A stretch of 64,000 nucleotides of DNA, taken from Myrica gale. Its lineage: Eukaryota > Streptophyta > Magnoliopsida > Fagales > Myricaceae. The DNA lies in NCBI GenBank assembly GCA_963930655.1, contig OZ005618.1:3742001-3806000 (forward strand), written 5' to 3'. Each line of letters opens with the position of its first letter. Position 1 is the stretch's first letter. Shown here piece by piece: positions 46,521-59,995 of the stretch. The notes under the pieces are model-generated. The model made no database searches and was not told the DNA's origin. It saw only the letters and a program-made list of their open reading frames with translations. The position numbers and the translations under genes were made by a program.

Positions 46521-47201
46521 CTATCTTTGTGTATGGTTGTGCTTATAAAGTAGATGGCTTTGGTAGGGAGAAATAATCTGATCCCTCTAGAACTGGCCAG
46601 TGTCATGAGGCTGCTCATTCTTGAAAGTAAGACTTTTAGTGATCTAACTGTGATCTACGTACATTGTTGTGATAAAATTGAGATGTATTAATCTTTATCT
46701 AATTAACTAATTCTTAATTTTATCCCCGGCCTGATCAATTTTAGGATCATTAAGATATCTTCGTCTCTAGTGATCGATATTTCTCTTTTAAATTTTCTAC
46801 ATACCTATTCAAATAATGGGTATTAATGGCTTCTGTTTTGGTAATAGGAGGCATGCATACTGTGTAACCTAGCTAGTTTAGGAAATGACTCTCATGTTAA
46901 CTCAAATATAACCGCAATCAATATTTGTATTTTATTGAATTCAGAAGTAACCGTACATGCTAAGGTAATAAGAAAAGTATATTATTTTTTTTATCACAAA
47001 AATATGATGTACCAAATAGTTAATAGTTGACAAGTGACTTAAATGATGTACCAAATAGTTAATAGTTGACAAGTGAGTTAAAGGAAGTACATAATTAATT
47101 GAAGCAATCTCTATTGTTATTATAATAGAATGCTCCCTGCCATTTGTCTTTTATTCTGATCTTATATAATTCCATAATTTGGACATACTGACAGATTAAG
47201 C
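46521..47201. other. Upstream region of the UBN2/ankyrin/PGG gene
   Basis: AT-rich, non-coding. Contains a 39-base tandem duplication (47004-47042 and 47043-47081; unit starts ATGATGTACCAAATAGTT). Confidence 0.6.
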
Positions 47202-50134
47202 ATGGAAATTAAGACTCCCTCCTTGTGTTTCACGGTTCTTGAGCATCTGAACAGATATAATTACGCAGATTGGAATATTCAAGTTAAAACTTACTTAAGG
47301 GCTCAAAGTCTATGGGACATTGTTGAACCAACAAGAGAACCTCCTAAACAAGGAGAGGACCCAGTTGCTTTTCAAGTTTGGGACAAGAAGGATTCCATGA
47401 CTTTGCATGTGATTCAAATGTCATGCGGGAAGGAGGCGTTTTCTAAAATTAGAGAAATTAGTTCCGCAAAAAATGCTTGGAATATTTTGAAAAAAAAGTT
47501 CGGTCCTATTGTTATACCAGGTTTCTTTCTTTCTCTCTTTCTCTGACGCCCTCTAGTTATATATCTTTGAACAGTTTAGTTAATGAGAAATTCGACGACA
47601 GAAAATGATGGTGGCAGCAATATTAATCAGTGTACCAATGCTATATATACCAAAAACTTCGGTAAACTACTCTGCGTCTCCCTATCCATTAATTGTCGTA
47701 ATTGGTTCCGATAATATATTCGCTCTATAATTCCCTTTTTGTTCATTGTTTTTTGTACACGCACAATAGGTATTGCTCAGCAATTACTTCATAATTTCCC
47801 AAGTTTGATAGATGCTCGTGACAGCGAGGGAAACACCCCGTTGATGGCATTGGCTTCTATACCGGATGCGTTTCCAAGCGGAAATCAGATCGTGTTTTGG
47901 AAAGGATGGATCTACAAATACTGTAATTACCACGATTCTGTTTTCTGTTACTTCATCTAGGAATATTAATCTGGTATTATGCATATATATATTTTGCGTC
48001 CAGTAGTTATATCGGCCGTACTAGGAAAATTACATGTTGCATCTTTAATCTGCTAACCTGTTGTCCTAATTGTGAGATACTTTTTACATCCCAAACGACT
48101 CATAATTTTTCTATTTAAATACATGTTATAATCTGGCTCAAATGATGATTTTTTGTCCCATATTATATGATACCTGCATATATAGTCAATTATGGATTGT
48201 TAAACGCAAATATGCTACTTAATTAATTTGCCTTAAAAGGGTTTCGGAATATTGAGAAATTAGCCTTATTGACCAGGATAAAGCCAAAACGATAATAGGG
48301 ATATATTTTAGTTTATATTAACCTACGGTGCACTGAAGATTTGATCGTTTAATGTCGATTTTTTAATTCCTTTAAAGGAAATTGCTTGTTATATCTAATT
48401 TTTCAATGGTTTTTTTTATTTCGACCTGAAGGCCGTATACACTTTGACAGATCAGATCGTCAAGCCGATTTTTTGGTTGCAAGAGGTATGTTTTGGCCTA
48501 ACCTAGCTAATTCGTTTCACATGATCTTGCGATAAATGGATTTAAATATATATATATATACTAAAAACATGTTCACCAGAAGTCATCAAATAAGCATTAA
48601 TTAATATTCCTTCTGTGTTAATTAGCAATATAAATCGAATTATTTATGTTTTTCTTCAAAAAAAAAAATCTTGTAGGCGTAAAACATGTAGTTGGACAAT
48701 TAGAAGAATAAGAAATAGCAAAAAAAGAGAATCACGCAAGTATTAACGGCTAAGTAAATGTGTGTGGGGGAGAAAATAATTAAGAAAATTATGATCTCTA
48801 ATTAACCGTCATGTCTTGTAAGAGATCTCTCACGCGACCTTAGGTTTGTGTTACGGTTTTCACTTAATTTTCTGCTTAGTTTTGTATATGTGAGCAAATA
48901 GTTTCGGTTTCCCTAATTTGCAGTTCGGGCTCCATTTTGCTATCTGGGTTCACATATTCTTCGTCACCTAGGTACATATTCTTCGTTATTGATTAAGATT
49001 TTTGAGCTTCTTTAATTAGCCTATCTTGTCTCCTACTTTCTCTGTTTAGAGTTTCATCCTGTTAAATTTGGACTTTGTTTTTGGTTATTGACGAAGGAAT
49101 CAAGCATTTATGTGAGATGAAGTCCATGCATTTTCAATTAGTTGATCTTTTTTTCGACCTATCGGAAAAAATCGACAATTCAGAGGTGGGTTGCCTTGAC
49201 ATTGCCACCATCCGTGCTATCAAGAATGAGATTCTTGAGTTTGTTGATATGGGTTTGTCGTCCAATCATCATTCCTTTTTACGCATCGCGGATGAAAAAT
49301 CACGGAACGTGCTTTTTCAGGCTGTACTGCATCGTCAACATGAAATATTTAACTGTATATTAAAGGATGATGATTTGAAGAAGGATTTGGCATGTCAAAA
49401 GGATGAAGATGGCAATACCTTATTACATATGGCGGGAATGTCACCAGATTTTACTAAACTTAATCGCATTCCAGGGGCAGCCTTGCAGATGCAAAGAGAA
49501 CTACAGTGGTTTAAGGTGACCATTTCTGTAGCTTTATCTTCCCTAAGAATTTTTTTTTCTTTTCTTTTTATGAGATTTTGTTTGACAAATGCAGGAGGTA
49601 GAAAAAATTGTTCCTACCAAAATTAAGGAAGCTATTAACAAGCATGGTCTGACTGCTCATGAATTTTTCACAAAGAACCACAGGTCAATGTTAAAAGAGG
49701 GGGAGCAATGGACGAAGGACACGACAACAACTTGTTCGGTAGTGGGCACTCTTATTGTCGGCATTATGTTTGATGCAGCTATTACCGTACCAGGTGGTAA
49801 CAGGGAAAATACAGGCTTGCCATTCTTCTCAAAAGATAAATTATTTATTCTCTTTATAGTGTCCGATGTCTTATCTCTCTTTTCTTCATCAACTTCATTG
49901 TTGATGTTTTTGGGAATCTCCACATCGCGTTATGTAGAAGAGGATTTTCAAGATTCTTTGCCAACAAAGATGATGATAGCTCTTTCCACCCTCATATTCT
50001 CTATCGTAACCATGATGATAGCATTTTCCGCTACTCTTTTAATTGTGCTACATAGTCAATTATGGATTGTTATTCTAATAGTTTGTTTGGCCTGTGTTCC
50101 AATCGTCGCCTTCATAGATTCCCTTTCTTGTTGA
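47202..50134 (+). CDS. UBN2/DUF4219 - ankyrin - PGG membrane protein (ITN1/ACD6-like)
   Basis: Proposed exons: 47202-47520, 47602-47661, 47770-47922, 48432-48485, 48924-48971, 49097-49515 and 49595-50134, in phase, giving 530 residues. Residues 1-106 are a DUF4219/UBN2 gag-like domain (LNRYNYADWNIQVKTYL, LWDIVEP, AKNAWNILKKKFG), common in front of plant ankyrin-PGG proteins. Only partial ankyrin repeats remain: DSEGNTPLMALASI in exon 3, and VLFQAVLHRQHEIF with DEDGNTLLHMAG in exon 6. The last exon is the PGG domain (TTCSVVGTLIVGIMFDAA, AAITVPGG) with about four membrane helices. Relatives act in salt, ABA and immune signalling at membranes. The usual N-terminal ankyrin block between UBN2 and exon 3 is missing, so the gene may be reduced or decaying. 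Exons 4 and 5 are short and the least certain. Confidence 0.75.
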
Positions 50135-50738
50135 GGTGACTCTTTCTACTTACGGACAAAGTATGTTTAGTAAGGAGGGACATAGGTCGTTTCTTTCAAC
50201 TTACGGACAAAGTATATTTAGTAAGAAAGGACATATTAGGTTGCAAGATATGTTACGTTGGGACAAGCCCTGATCAATTTGTTGTAATTGGAGATTGTCT
50301 GTAACTTTTGTATTTCCTTGTATGTTGTACGTACTGACATTCCATTAGTAACGTGGATATAGAAGGTATAAATTAATTGACAATTTTCTTTTTCTTTGAT
50401 GGACAAATGATGCATTTCTAGCTACCTTTTCGTGCATATTAAGTTGTCCCCTCTTCTTTTTGACCTATCATTACTTTATTAAATAAATCATTGGTCAAAA
50501 TTAGTTTTTTTTTCAATATCTTAATTTTATTTTTAGTATATGGTATTTTTGTGTTAGCCCATAAACATTGGCGGTCCTCCAATGCGCACGTTGAACAGCC
50601 TGCCTCCCTCCCTCCCCCTCTCTCGTTAATAGTCGACCCTCGAATTTACCTACTGCCAAAGGAGAGACCGATCAAATATATACATGAACCGCGAAGAAAA
50701 ATACATTTACAAGCTCCATAGGACTTACAATCCTCTCA
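50135..50738. other. Convergent 3' spacer
   Basis: Holds the PGG gene 3' UTR with an imperfect tandem repeat (about 50141-50184 and 50191-50235, both with ACTTACGGACAAAGTAT), then AT-rich DNA up to the MFS pseudogene stop. Confidence 0.5.
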
Positions 50739-53700
50739 TCAACTATCAGCTAGAAGCGGTGCTTCCATGTCGTCCTCTGAGTCATGGCTTGAGTTCACCT
50801 CAAGTTTAAGCAAACAAGCATAACATAATGCAATAACCTGAGGCAATTAAAATGTTGAGTCAGTTGAGAGAAAGAGAGAGAGAGATGTGGGGTGGGTAGT
50901 AAATGCTCACCATGCATATGGATGCGCATACGAGGTTGAAGCCTTTGCAATCGAATGGGGCGCTGTTTGAGAGGAACCATGCTGAGACGGCAATTTGAAT
51001 TGTTAACAACACACAAAATGATTAGAACATTCACCAATCAAAGATGACTAATAATTACTGCACTCACAGGTTAATGGACTCATTACGAGTGGTGATAAGA
51101 AACTTGCTATTGATTCCACACCCGCGACAAATCCTTGTGCTTTTCCCTGTAAAACCAACAGAAGCAAATCAATTAACTACTAATGTGAAAGGTGAAGTAG
51201 ACCAATTGACTGCGAGTGGAAAACAACTGTTTTGGTTTTTCTCAACCTGGCTGCATTCTCCCTCGACTTTTCCATTCGATTTTCAAGACATCAATTGGAC
51301 TAATCATCAATTTGACTCAAGCCCACTACTTTAACCACACAAACTGATCATTTCCACAAACCACAAGATGATGAATCCACCTCAATTAACGAATTCAGCC
51401 AACAATTTTTTAAAAGTATACACCATCTGGTTCTAGATGATCAGTTCTTTCTCTCATGAGACTCTTGTATATATTCTTGTTCAGCAATGGGAATAGGAGC
51501 ACTCTTGGTGGATATTCTGATCTACGGGAAAACTACCGATGACTGTATATGGAGTGCAAGGTACCAAGAATATGATAGGTACTCATCAAACCTGATTGGT
51601 TGAGCTTGATGCTTTTGAAATAATAGCATACGTCTGAAAATCAAGAAATAGGAGGGCAAAATGCAAAGATTATCAGAAGGGTACAGTAAAGTAGAATAAT
51701 CATAGAATATTTGTATGCGCTTATTTGAAAGGAGAGAGACTTCAAATACTTACCGCAGGTCTAACGAGGACAACTACAATTTTAAATGAGGCACTCATGA
51801 ATGGAACCTGCATTGTGGTAATGTCACATTATTATCGTTAATTAGAGGAAAATTGCTGAGCAAAACGAACAAAAAAGACTCCAAAAAGAGGAGGAACGAC
51901 GTCTTAAGAACAAAAACAAAAATAAATAAACTACAAATCAAACAGATTCATCAAATATTTACATACCCATGATGCCCACGCAAGGCCATAGAATTATGCC
52001 TGCACAGCAGAAACCACATCAGTTTTTTATTTCTTTTGGGAGGGGGGAAGGATGTGGGTAGTGTAAAAGAAATCAGAAGAGAAAATTGTAAGGCGACTTA
52101 CATAAGCTATTGATGCAAGTAAAGCGATGCACAATATCACTTTCTCTCCAACCAATGGATTGATTAGTGGAAGCACCAACATCTAGAAGCAAACCACAAA
52201 ACGAGTATATTATTATAGGAATTGAATTTTCCCAAGAATTGCAGAGAGTTGGGGAAGTAAAGTAACACGTTGAACAAGAAATTAAGGGATATGATTCGAA
52301 TGTAAAACTAAGGAAATTATAAAGAACCAAATAGGTCATTTTCATGTATGCTGATGGTATGGGGAGTGCTGTCAATTGCAATGAACTTTGAATGACTTTG
52401 AAAGGGGATTAAGAAACGAGTGGAAATGGACATAATGCTTCCAGAAGTAATAAGATAAACATCCTGTTTGTGGACAGTCAACCATTCTCCTCAGTTTTGT
52501 ACACCCAATCAAAAACGAACCCACCAAGATGGAAAGAAAACCAGCATAGCCGAATGGAAGTCAAACAGAGTAACCCAAAGAATACTTTCTTTACTAAAAC
52601 CCAGAAACTCTCTGTCCAGAATAATTATCATTTCAATAAATGAAATCCTTAGGAACAATTCCGTCACCAACTGTAAGATTTCTTATTTGTGAAGTTCTGA
52701 GAAAACAAGAAGAGGATTTTGAGAAAAACTCTGGAATGCACTGAAGGGATAGTAATGCTTAAAACTATTTTAGAAGATACTGTCTATGCTGCCTTGGCTG
52801 ATTAGTAAAAATTGGCTACAAGTAAAAAGAAGTCAAGAGTCTTCAATTTTTTCAATAAACTCATTCTTCCGTATCAGCGAATATCAAAAGGAAACATAAC
52901 CTCCATACTATACTTTACCTGAGAAACAATTGAACCTATCCCAACAATCAACAAAATTTCTGAGAATTGGTTCTTGTCAAAACCAAAAGCAGCCTTCAAA
53001 TAGTACTGCAAAGGTATTTGCATCACTGTCAGGTTACTGAAACAAAGAGAAAAACATGTATTGAGAGAGAAAACAATTTTAACAAGTTGCTTTAGCTCAA
53101 TTAATTGGTTGGATTGCACAGTTTATGGTATGAGCAGATAAATAGACTGTCTTACTTTATAAAATAATTGAGGAAAGCCTTTCGTTGGATAGTCCCACAA
53201 AAGGCCCTGCTTGGTGGGCTAGGGATATGTTTGCTTGACCTGGTTCGATATCACTACTACCAACTCCCCAGAGTTGCTAATGATTTCTCTACACCTACTA
53301 CTTCATTTCTCTAATCCTCTCACATGATTTCTCATTCTCTTAGTCATCCCTCATTTTATCTCATCTCCAATGTCAGGAATACATTTTTCAAAAGGAGATA
53401 TCTTTGTCTGTATGTCTTACGCATTAGGATTTTTTCTACTACTGGATGAATGACTTCAATCCTACCCAACACTGCATTGTGTGTTGTTTTATAAGTATTT
53501 TCCTTTCTGTCTCTCTGTCTGTCTAGGTGCATTAAATGATCAATTATAGATTGTTTTAAAGGTTCTGACTGAATCAGCTATGAAGAGTTGAAAGGAATTG
53601 GTTGTTTCTCAAAATGAAAAGATAAAAGTGAAAAAGAAAAGGATTCCAATGAAATATCTGATTAGGGATCATGGAACCAAGAGGAATTGGTCTCCACATA

Positions 53701-55757
53701 ATTATCTTGTCCTGCGTTATCTCACCAAATATACTGCTAATTACAATGAGTTCCACACAAAGTTAAACATAGGTTAGTGCTATTCAACTCAAATGTAAAT
53801 TTTGAACTGTAAAATGAACAAAACCCCCAATTCTATTCTATTCCAGAAAAAGGGAGCAAATCTGATTTTTTCTGACTTAACAACAAGAAGGGTACCAATC
53901 TCAGCAGTCTTTTAACCATGATTCAAATAACAAGGCTATTCAGATTTGACCTGGTAAATTAATGGATACCTACCATTAAGACATCAGTGATGCCTGACAT
54001 TCCCAGCTCATAGAAGAAGGAAACAAGAGAAATGCCCCTTAGTGTATGACTGTAAAAGAGAAATAAGGCACTTATAGGCAAAGGAATATCTAATAGAATG
54101 TTTTGCATAAAAAGACTGTCTAGTAAATCCACCAATGCTATGCAAGTAGTGCAGGACAAGAACATTTTTAGCTGTGTAAGTTGTTGTCCAATACCTGTTA
54201 ATAACTATTTTTGCAGCATCTCTCATGCATTGGTATCGTTTATGGAGAATCTTAATGGTCTTTCTAAAGCAAGCTGAATCTTGTTCCCTCTCTACAGCAC
54301 TTCGACTGTCTCAACCAGAAAGAGTTGCATGTAAATTGGGCACAAAATCAAAAGAGCTATTGAAACCTGAAACCAAAAGTTCAATCGTAAGATATTATGG
54401 ATAACAATGAAGTTACAGGCCCAACATACCGGAAAAATGTACTTTTCAGGAAGAAAACGTGCCAGCAGATTTCCTATGACATGTGAAGCAGAGCAAAGAC
54501 CTGTAATCCAACTAAAAGTTGTGGCCCTCTTATTGTTATCGACAACATCTGCCTACCAAAGGAAGGAAAATGTGAAACCTAATATTATCTGTTCACAATT
54601 TTCAATCCTTGAGAATTAACTCTTACCGCATACGCAACAGCAATGCAGAAAATACTCCCTTGACTTAGAATATATGATATTGTACGAAGCACATAGTAGG
54701 CATATACAAATCCCCTAGACTGATTCCAGGCAAGTAAAGTTGAAACAAGAATCACAGAATAAACAATGTTTGTAAATTCATGTGATGACCTTGAACTGAA
54801 CAATAAGTAGCTTCAAGGAAGAAAATAGAGTATTTTAGCATGTCTTAAGGCTCAGAAATTATTTACAAAAAAAGGCATAAATTGTACAGTTGCAATAAGT
54901 ATTTTCCTTTGTTTTTGCTTCTTTCCATGAGTATAGTTTGGAGTAATAATTACGTCTCAGAGTTTTGTGTATCTCATCATTCATACAGTGACAGCAAGTG
55001 AAGACACTCTTGACACATAACATGCTCTGAATTAAAACAGAAATTTACTTTCATGTGAACAGTAAAGTCAAAAGCCATCCAATCAGTAACAGTATATGCT
55101 TTAAATGGCTTCCAAGCCTTCTGTCAAATGTGATTAGCCTGAAGCCAAGATATGCTTTAAATGGCTTCCAAGCAGTAACAGTAGTCAGTAGTCCCTTAAT
55201 ATTTCCATGGTTTATGTTAACGATGACATCCTTTGACTGCAAAAAGCATATGTAACTTTCGTACACTGAATTACATTAAACAACTACAAGGAGCAAGAAA
55301 ACCGATATACAATTTTGGCCCATGGTTGAATTTCATGCCTAAAGTTCAAAAATTTTCTTCATCCCTTGACATTCCAAAAGGGAACAATTGGGTCAATTGT
55401 GTCCCTGTTTTCCCTTAATAGTATGGTAAATCCTCCTGATGGATTTTTAATTGGACAAAATGTAAATAGCCAAAAATGTTTTTCCAAGAAAGAAGAAAAT
55501 GCCTTCATGACAAAATTGGCATACCCAGTCACCCATATCAGGCATTTTGATACAGCAGCCATTTCTCAAGCTTAGGACGAAATTTCTATAACAGCATTAT
55601 GTATTTTACTTGCTAGACCATGAAAAATGTCCACAAGAGACATACCGAAGGGGAAGATGGAAGTAGATATGGTAAGTAGGAGCATTGGCTTGCGTCCATG
55701 CTCGTCTGCAAGCTGGCCTAGAAGTGGAAGTATCACCATCTTGAAAACTCCAACAAT
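50739..55757 (-). pseudogene. MFS transporter (hippocampus abundant transcript-like / TetA-like), broken
   Basis: Minus-strand exon remains, in order: 55757-55646, about 54760-54634, 54552-54430, 54366-54195, 54049-53974, 53005-52919, 52182-52102, 51999-51967, 51807-51754, 51633-51592, 51146-51068, 50981-50911 and 50837-50739. Together they follow the plant HIAT1-like family, with MFS motif A (GQLADEHGRKPMLLL), YYVLRTISYILSQGSIFC, RGISLVSFFYELGMSG and GKAQGFVAGVESIASFLSPL, ending EAPLLADS. Four defects suggest a dead gene. No first exon (the WVAEEM region) was found upstream. The second remaining exon has AA instead of AG at its acceptor. The 54366-54195 exon is one base short (172 where phase needs 173), giving an early stop. 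The 51999-51967 exon starts GCA TAA. Intact family members export small molecules, but the substrates are poorly known. Confidence 0.8.
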
Positions 55758-57837
55758 CTGCAAAAGTGAAATTAATGTCTAAACTTAGTTTATAAATGTA
55801 AGTAAACGAGAAAATTGTGATGATCATCTTTTCCTAATCACGTTAACAAGAAATGATGATCTAGTCCATAAAGAATATATATTAATATAGATGATATATA
55901 ACTCCTTTTACTAACAACATATTTTAGAAGTAGAAAAATAGATGGATCCAATAAAATCAAACCCAACTCAAACAAAGCCCCCGCCACAAAGAGCCAAAAG
56001 AATATACGAATATGACTTAGCATAGGAGAGAGAAACAGGGAAAAGAGGAAGGTGGGAGACTGGGAGGACCCTGGCCACTTTTATTTTCAATATATTGGTA
56101 CAGAACTTGGTCACATTCATGTACGAATCACTTCCTGCCTCATATTTCATAACTTTTCTGGGCCACATGAGTTAAAAGATAAAAGTAACAATAATTATTC
56201 CCACTTTTGGGAGAGGATATCCAACAAAAATCTAACAATTATACCCACGCCCCATTAGGAGAGATATAAACATCACTTATAAGGAACAATTAGCTTCTGT
56301 TAATCTAAACGCATATAGGTACTTATTAATTTCTTCCCGGGTTATACTGGTCCAGGTACAAAAAAAGAAGAAGCTATCCGTGTCTCTTTTATTTACACCT
56401 TTTGATTTCGTAAAAATGAGTCAAATACGCTAATTGAATCATATTGTCCATAACCCAACCCCTTGGACAGCAAAGGTTAAGAGTCTAATAGATTATTCAT
56501 GCACCTAGTTTTTTTTCCTTTTTTAGATAACGAGGGTAACCCGAGCTTTGCCCTACTAATTTCCTAAATTAAGTAGTCTGTTTTTCTCTCACAAATCAAG
56601 TAATTAATTACTGAGCCACACACTTATAGGATGACCCAAATAATTGTTTATATATTGTCACAAGCCTAGACCCACCTAGTGTCCTAATCACGTGAAGCTT
56701 AATTAAAGAGGCATGAGAGTTACATAGAAAATTGTAAATTAACATACTTTAGAAACTTCTATAAGAGGAAAGGTGCATTGTTTTATTTAGAAATGGACAA
56801 ATTAGTCCGGTTCTAAGGATTTTTTTTTTTATCAAACTTCCGCAAAACTAATTGTAAGGGATATAGTTATTTATTTGGTGAAGGACAGGTGAATCACTCT
56901 TGCTCATAAATATATATGGATAGCCTTTAAATATGCCACTAGCTTTCTTAGAAATATTTTACACTAGGAAAGTAGAAGGAGAATATATTTAATATTATTG
57001 GTCTTTTTCTTGAACTTAACATTATCCATTCCATTGCTTCAAGACAATAATTCTCCAAACACTTACTAACCCTTAAAGTAAAAGCAAAAAGGTTGATATT
57101 GACTGTTTTTGAGAGGTAATTAACATCTAAAACATCCCAATCCCTTGAAATATCAAAGAAAACGAAGTACAACCGTCACGATAGATTCCAGGAATATTAT
57201 TGTAAAATATCCCAGGACCCTTTTTTTTTTCTCTTTGAGCCACTTGCTGGGAATGTTTGGTGTCTGCGAAAATGCAGACAAATAAGGGGAAAAACTTTAT
57301 AATCTTCATTCTTTGAGCATAAGAAGAAGAATAACAAAGATAGAAAAGAAAAAAAAAAAGCTCCTATTCAGTAACTGAGCACTATAAATATGGCGCTCGA
57401 ATGATCAACTCTAGAATCGAGTTCGCCCAAAAACTAAGTCCAGAATTATGACAGCAGAACAACGATCAACTCTCGAGTTATTAAAGCAGAACATGCAGAA
57501 ACGGGTTTGGTTTTGCAGGAAAATGCAGAAAATAAAATAAAAGTACTCCGTATATCTACAATCCAACGAGGGTATCGTACAATTGCCTCTGCAAACTTGA
57601 ATTTCCTTTTTCTAGAGAAGAACCTCTGTTTCTCTGCATATAAACCTCAGAAGAACCAAACGAAAATTTCCGACTCTGACGGTCGGTTTCTTGGTTCCAA
57701 GACAACAACTAAAACAGGCCACGGAAGAAGAAAACGCCAAATTCAACGACCACTTTTTGTTTTTGTTTTTTTTATAGATAACAACCTCGTTTCTTATATT
57801 ACTTAACTATCTCCTCGTAAACCAACAAAAGAACGGA
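55758..57837. other. Long non-coding region
   Basis: AT-rich DNA without a supported gene. I looked here on the minus strand for the missing first exon of the MFS gene and did not find it. A LINE-like T-rich tail start lies near 57765-57800. Confidence 0.4.
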
Positions 57838-58390
57838 AACAGAGAGATATACGTCACCATTTGTTGAAGGTCATTTGTGTTAAACAAAGCCTCCGACTGT
57901 AAGTGTATCTCTCATTCTAGTAGATTGGTTAATCGGTGGTGAGTCCGAAGTGATTTTTCTTTTTGAAAGAGTTCTTTCAAAGAGTTTTTCACTTCGTAAA
58001 CAATCTCGTGTGTTTTGTTTTTTGTGTGATTGTTTGCGTTTCAATTCCTTTTATATTTGCTTGATAATTGATTAGCGTAATATAAATTTGAATCTTGATT
58101 GCTTGATTGTGATTCTTAGGTTAAAAGATTACACCAAAGTTTTTCTGCACTCCAAGTATTTGTGATATTGTCTAAATAATCTTGCAAGTGTTAAATTGAC
58201 TACATATATATTGGATTGCTCTCATTAATATGATTGTGTGATATTTTCTAGATCTGGACAGATTCAATATATTCTTTGTGCTTAGATTTGTATAAGTTTT
58301 TCCGCATTAAGGTGATAGAGATTGTGCTGAAATTTTTATCTTACTATTCACCCCCTCTAGGTAAGTTTTGGTTCTAAACAGTGTTCTTCA
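57838..58390. mobile_element. LTR-retrotransposon-like flank (Copia-like), remnant
   Basis: Non-coding, T-rich leader-like DNA ending in CTATTCACCCCCTCTAGG, a phrase common in non-coding parts of plant Copia elements. It borders the ORRM1 fragment directly. Family and limits are tentative; degraded. Confidence 0.3.
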
Positions 58391-59028
58391 ATCATCAACC
58401 GTACAACAGAATCCAAAGTTCGACTGCCAAGATACGTGATATGTACACTTTTGTGCATCCTTCTCGCTGCAGAAGTACAATGCCAATTTCAGGGAAACGA
58501 AGAGCAAAGTGATTAGAGGAAGAATATCACCTTTGATGCTCAGTTAGAAAGGGGACCATAGAATGAACACGGAATAAAAAAAGTCAAAAGCTTTTTGTTT
58601 TTATGTTTTCAAAAAAAGCTCTAATATTGTATGCTTACTTCCCCAAAACCTTGGTCAGTGCTTGGGCATAATAATCAACCATTTGAGCCTTTGTCACAAC
58701 TCCAACACACGGCTTGTCCATACGAACAAGCCAGTGTTTGGTATTCCTCGCAGGAAACAACAAACTGGTTCCAATTTGTGAGCTTGATAGATCCCTCGAT
58801 TCGATACTTGAAGAATTAGACGTCTTTTCAACGGAACCATAATCCGGGTCAGGCTTAACCGACAGAACCCCTGGTAGACCTACAAGACATACACTGAATA
58901 TCATTAGCGATAAAATATCTTTCATAATTTCAGTTTCTCCCAAAACATATAATCTGAAGCATATTGAAGCCCAATCAGATGATTCATTCTGCTCCAAACT
59001 ATAGTCAAACCAAAGAAACTGGAAAAGG
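58391..59028 (-). pseudogene. Partial copy of ORRM1 (exon 3, intron, most of exon 4)
   Basis: Matches 39147-39783 base for base over about 637 bases with only scattered differences (roughly 95% or better by eye). It includes the whole exon 3, the 171-base intron and most of exon 4. Because the intron is kept, the copy was made from DNA, not from mRNA. Exon 3 is still open (LVRMDKPCVGVVTKAQMVDY), but there is no start, no RRM and no other exon. Flanks are unrelated to ORRM1 and look LTR-like, so it is a transposed or captured gene fragment. The divergence suggests a recent event. Confidence 0.85.
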
Positions 59029-59995
59029 TCATAAACACATGACTAACAATTGCAATATGTGCAAGATTATCTTTCGTAATCAAAGAAACATATGACTAAC
59101 AATTGCAATATCAACGCACAATCAATAACGAAATCACAATCAATCGAGATAACACCAAAAGTGATGACGAAGAGAAAAATCACATGAAAGAATTCTTTCA
59201 AGAGGAAAAAACTTTCTGTGCTCATAAGCTGGTTTAAACAAATCCACTAGAATCTTCAAACTCGGTACATAGTGATCTATAAACTACCCAACACCCCGTT
59301 ACTAGTCTAAGACAACTTGTACCTTACCTGAAATACAACATCCAGCTCTGCAACATGCAGGGAACGATGAACTCCTCTTCCATTTGAAGTTCTTGATTCC
59401 AAAAATCCAATCTACGCAGCCAAGCCAATCTTTACATACACCCACATGCAATATGCTTCTTCACAATTGAAACACTCAGCCTTGGTAGATCTCTAGCAAC
59501 CTCTGAAGATACCCTTCTTCAACAAGAAAAATCTTGATGATCGAAATCCAAACCGAGATTCAAGGGAGAAGAAAATCTCACAAGGTTTGCTCTCAATTTA
59601 CATACCAACAGACTAAGAAATAGTAACAGCGAATATCTCACGAAAGCTCTCAACAGCTAGATCTCTCAAAAATATTTTAAGAAACGTTCTAAATGAATGA
59701 GAGAACATAGCTTTTATACTCTGAAGCGTCGGAGGGAAGGTATTCACGAAGTTTCAAGACTTCTTGAATCTTGGACACTTCTTTTAAAACCGTTATAACA
59801 GACTTTCGCCAATGTTGATCAAATTGTACGTCAAACTTCGAGTGTTTTACAAATATCACCGCTCCGACTTCTCGTTAGTAGACTATGTGCAGACTTCAAT
59901 CAAATTTTAACCATTCCCAGAAGATCACCAATTATGTTGAACTGCTGGACTTTGAGCAGAGCTTCATTAAACACGAATCTCATGAATAAACTAAG
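59029..59995 (-). mobile_element. Possible LTR-type flank of the ORRM1 fragment
   Basis: On the minus strand this stretch has a TATA-like GAGTATAAAAGC and leader-like T-rich DNA without an ORF. It also holds two copies of ATGACTAACAATTGCAATAT (about 59041 and 59092). The overall look is that of a Copia LTR and leader, but I could not find paired LTRs or a primer-binding site. Degraded. Confidence 0.25.
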
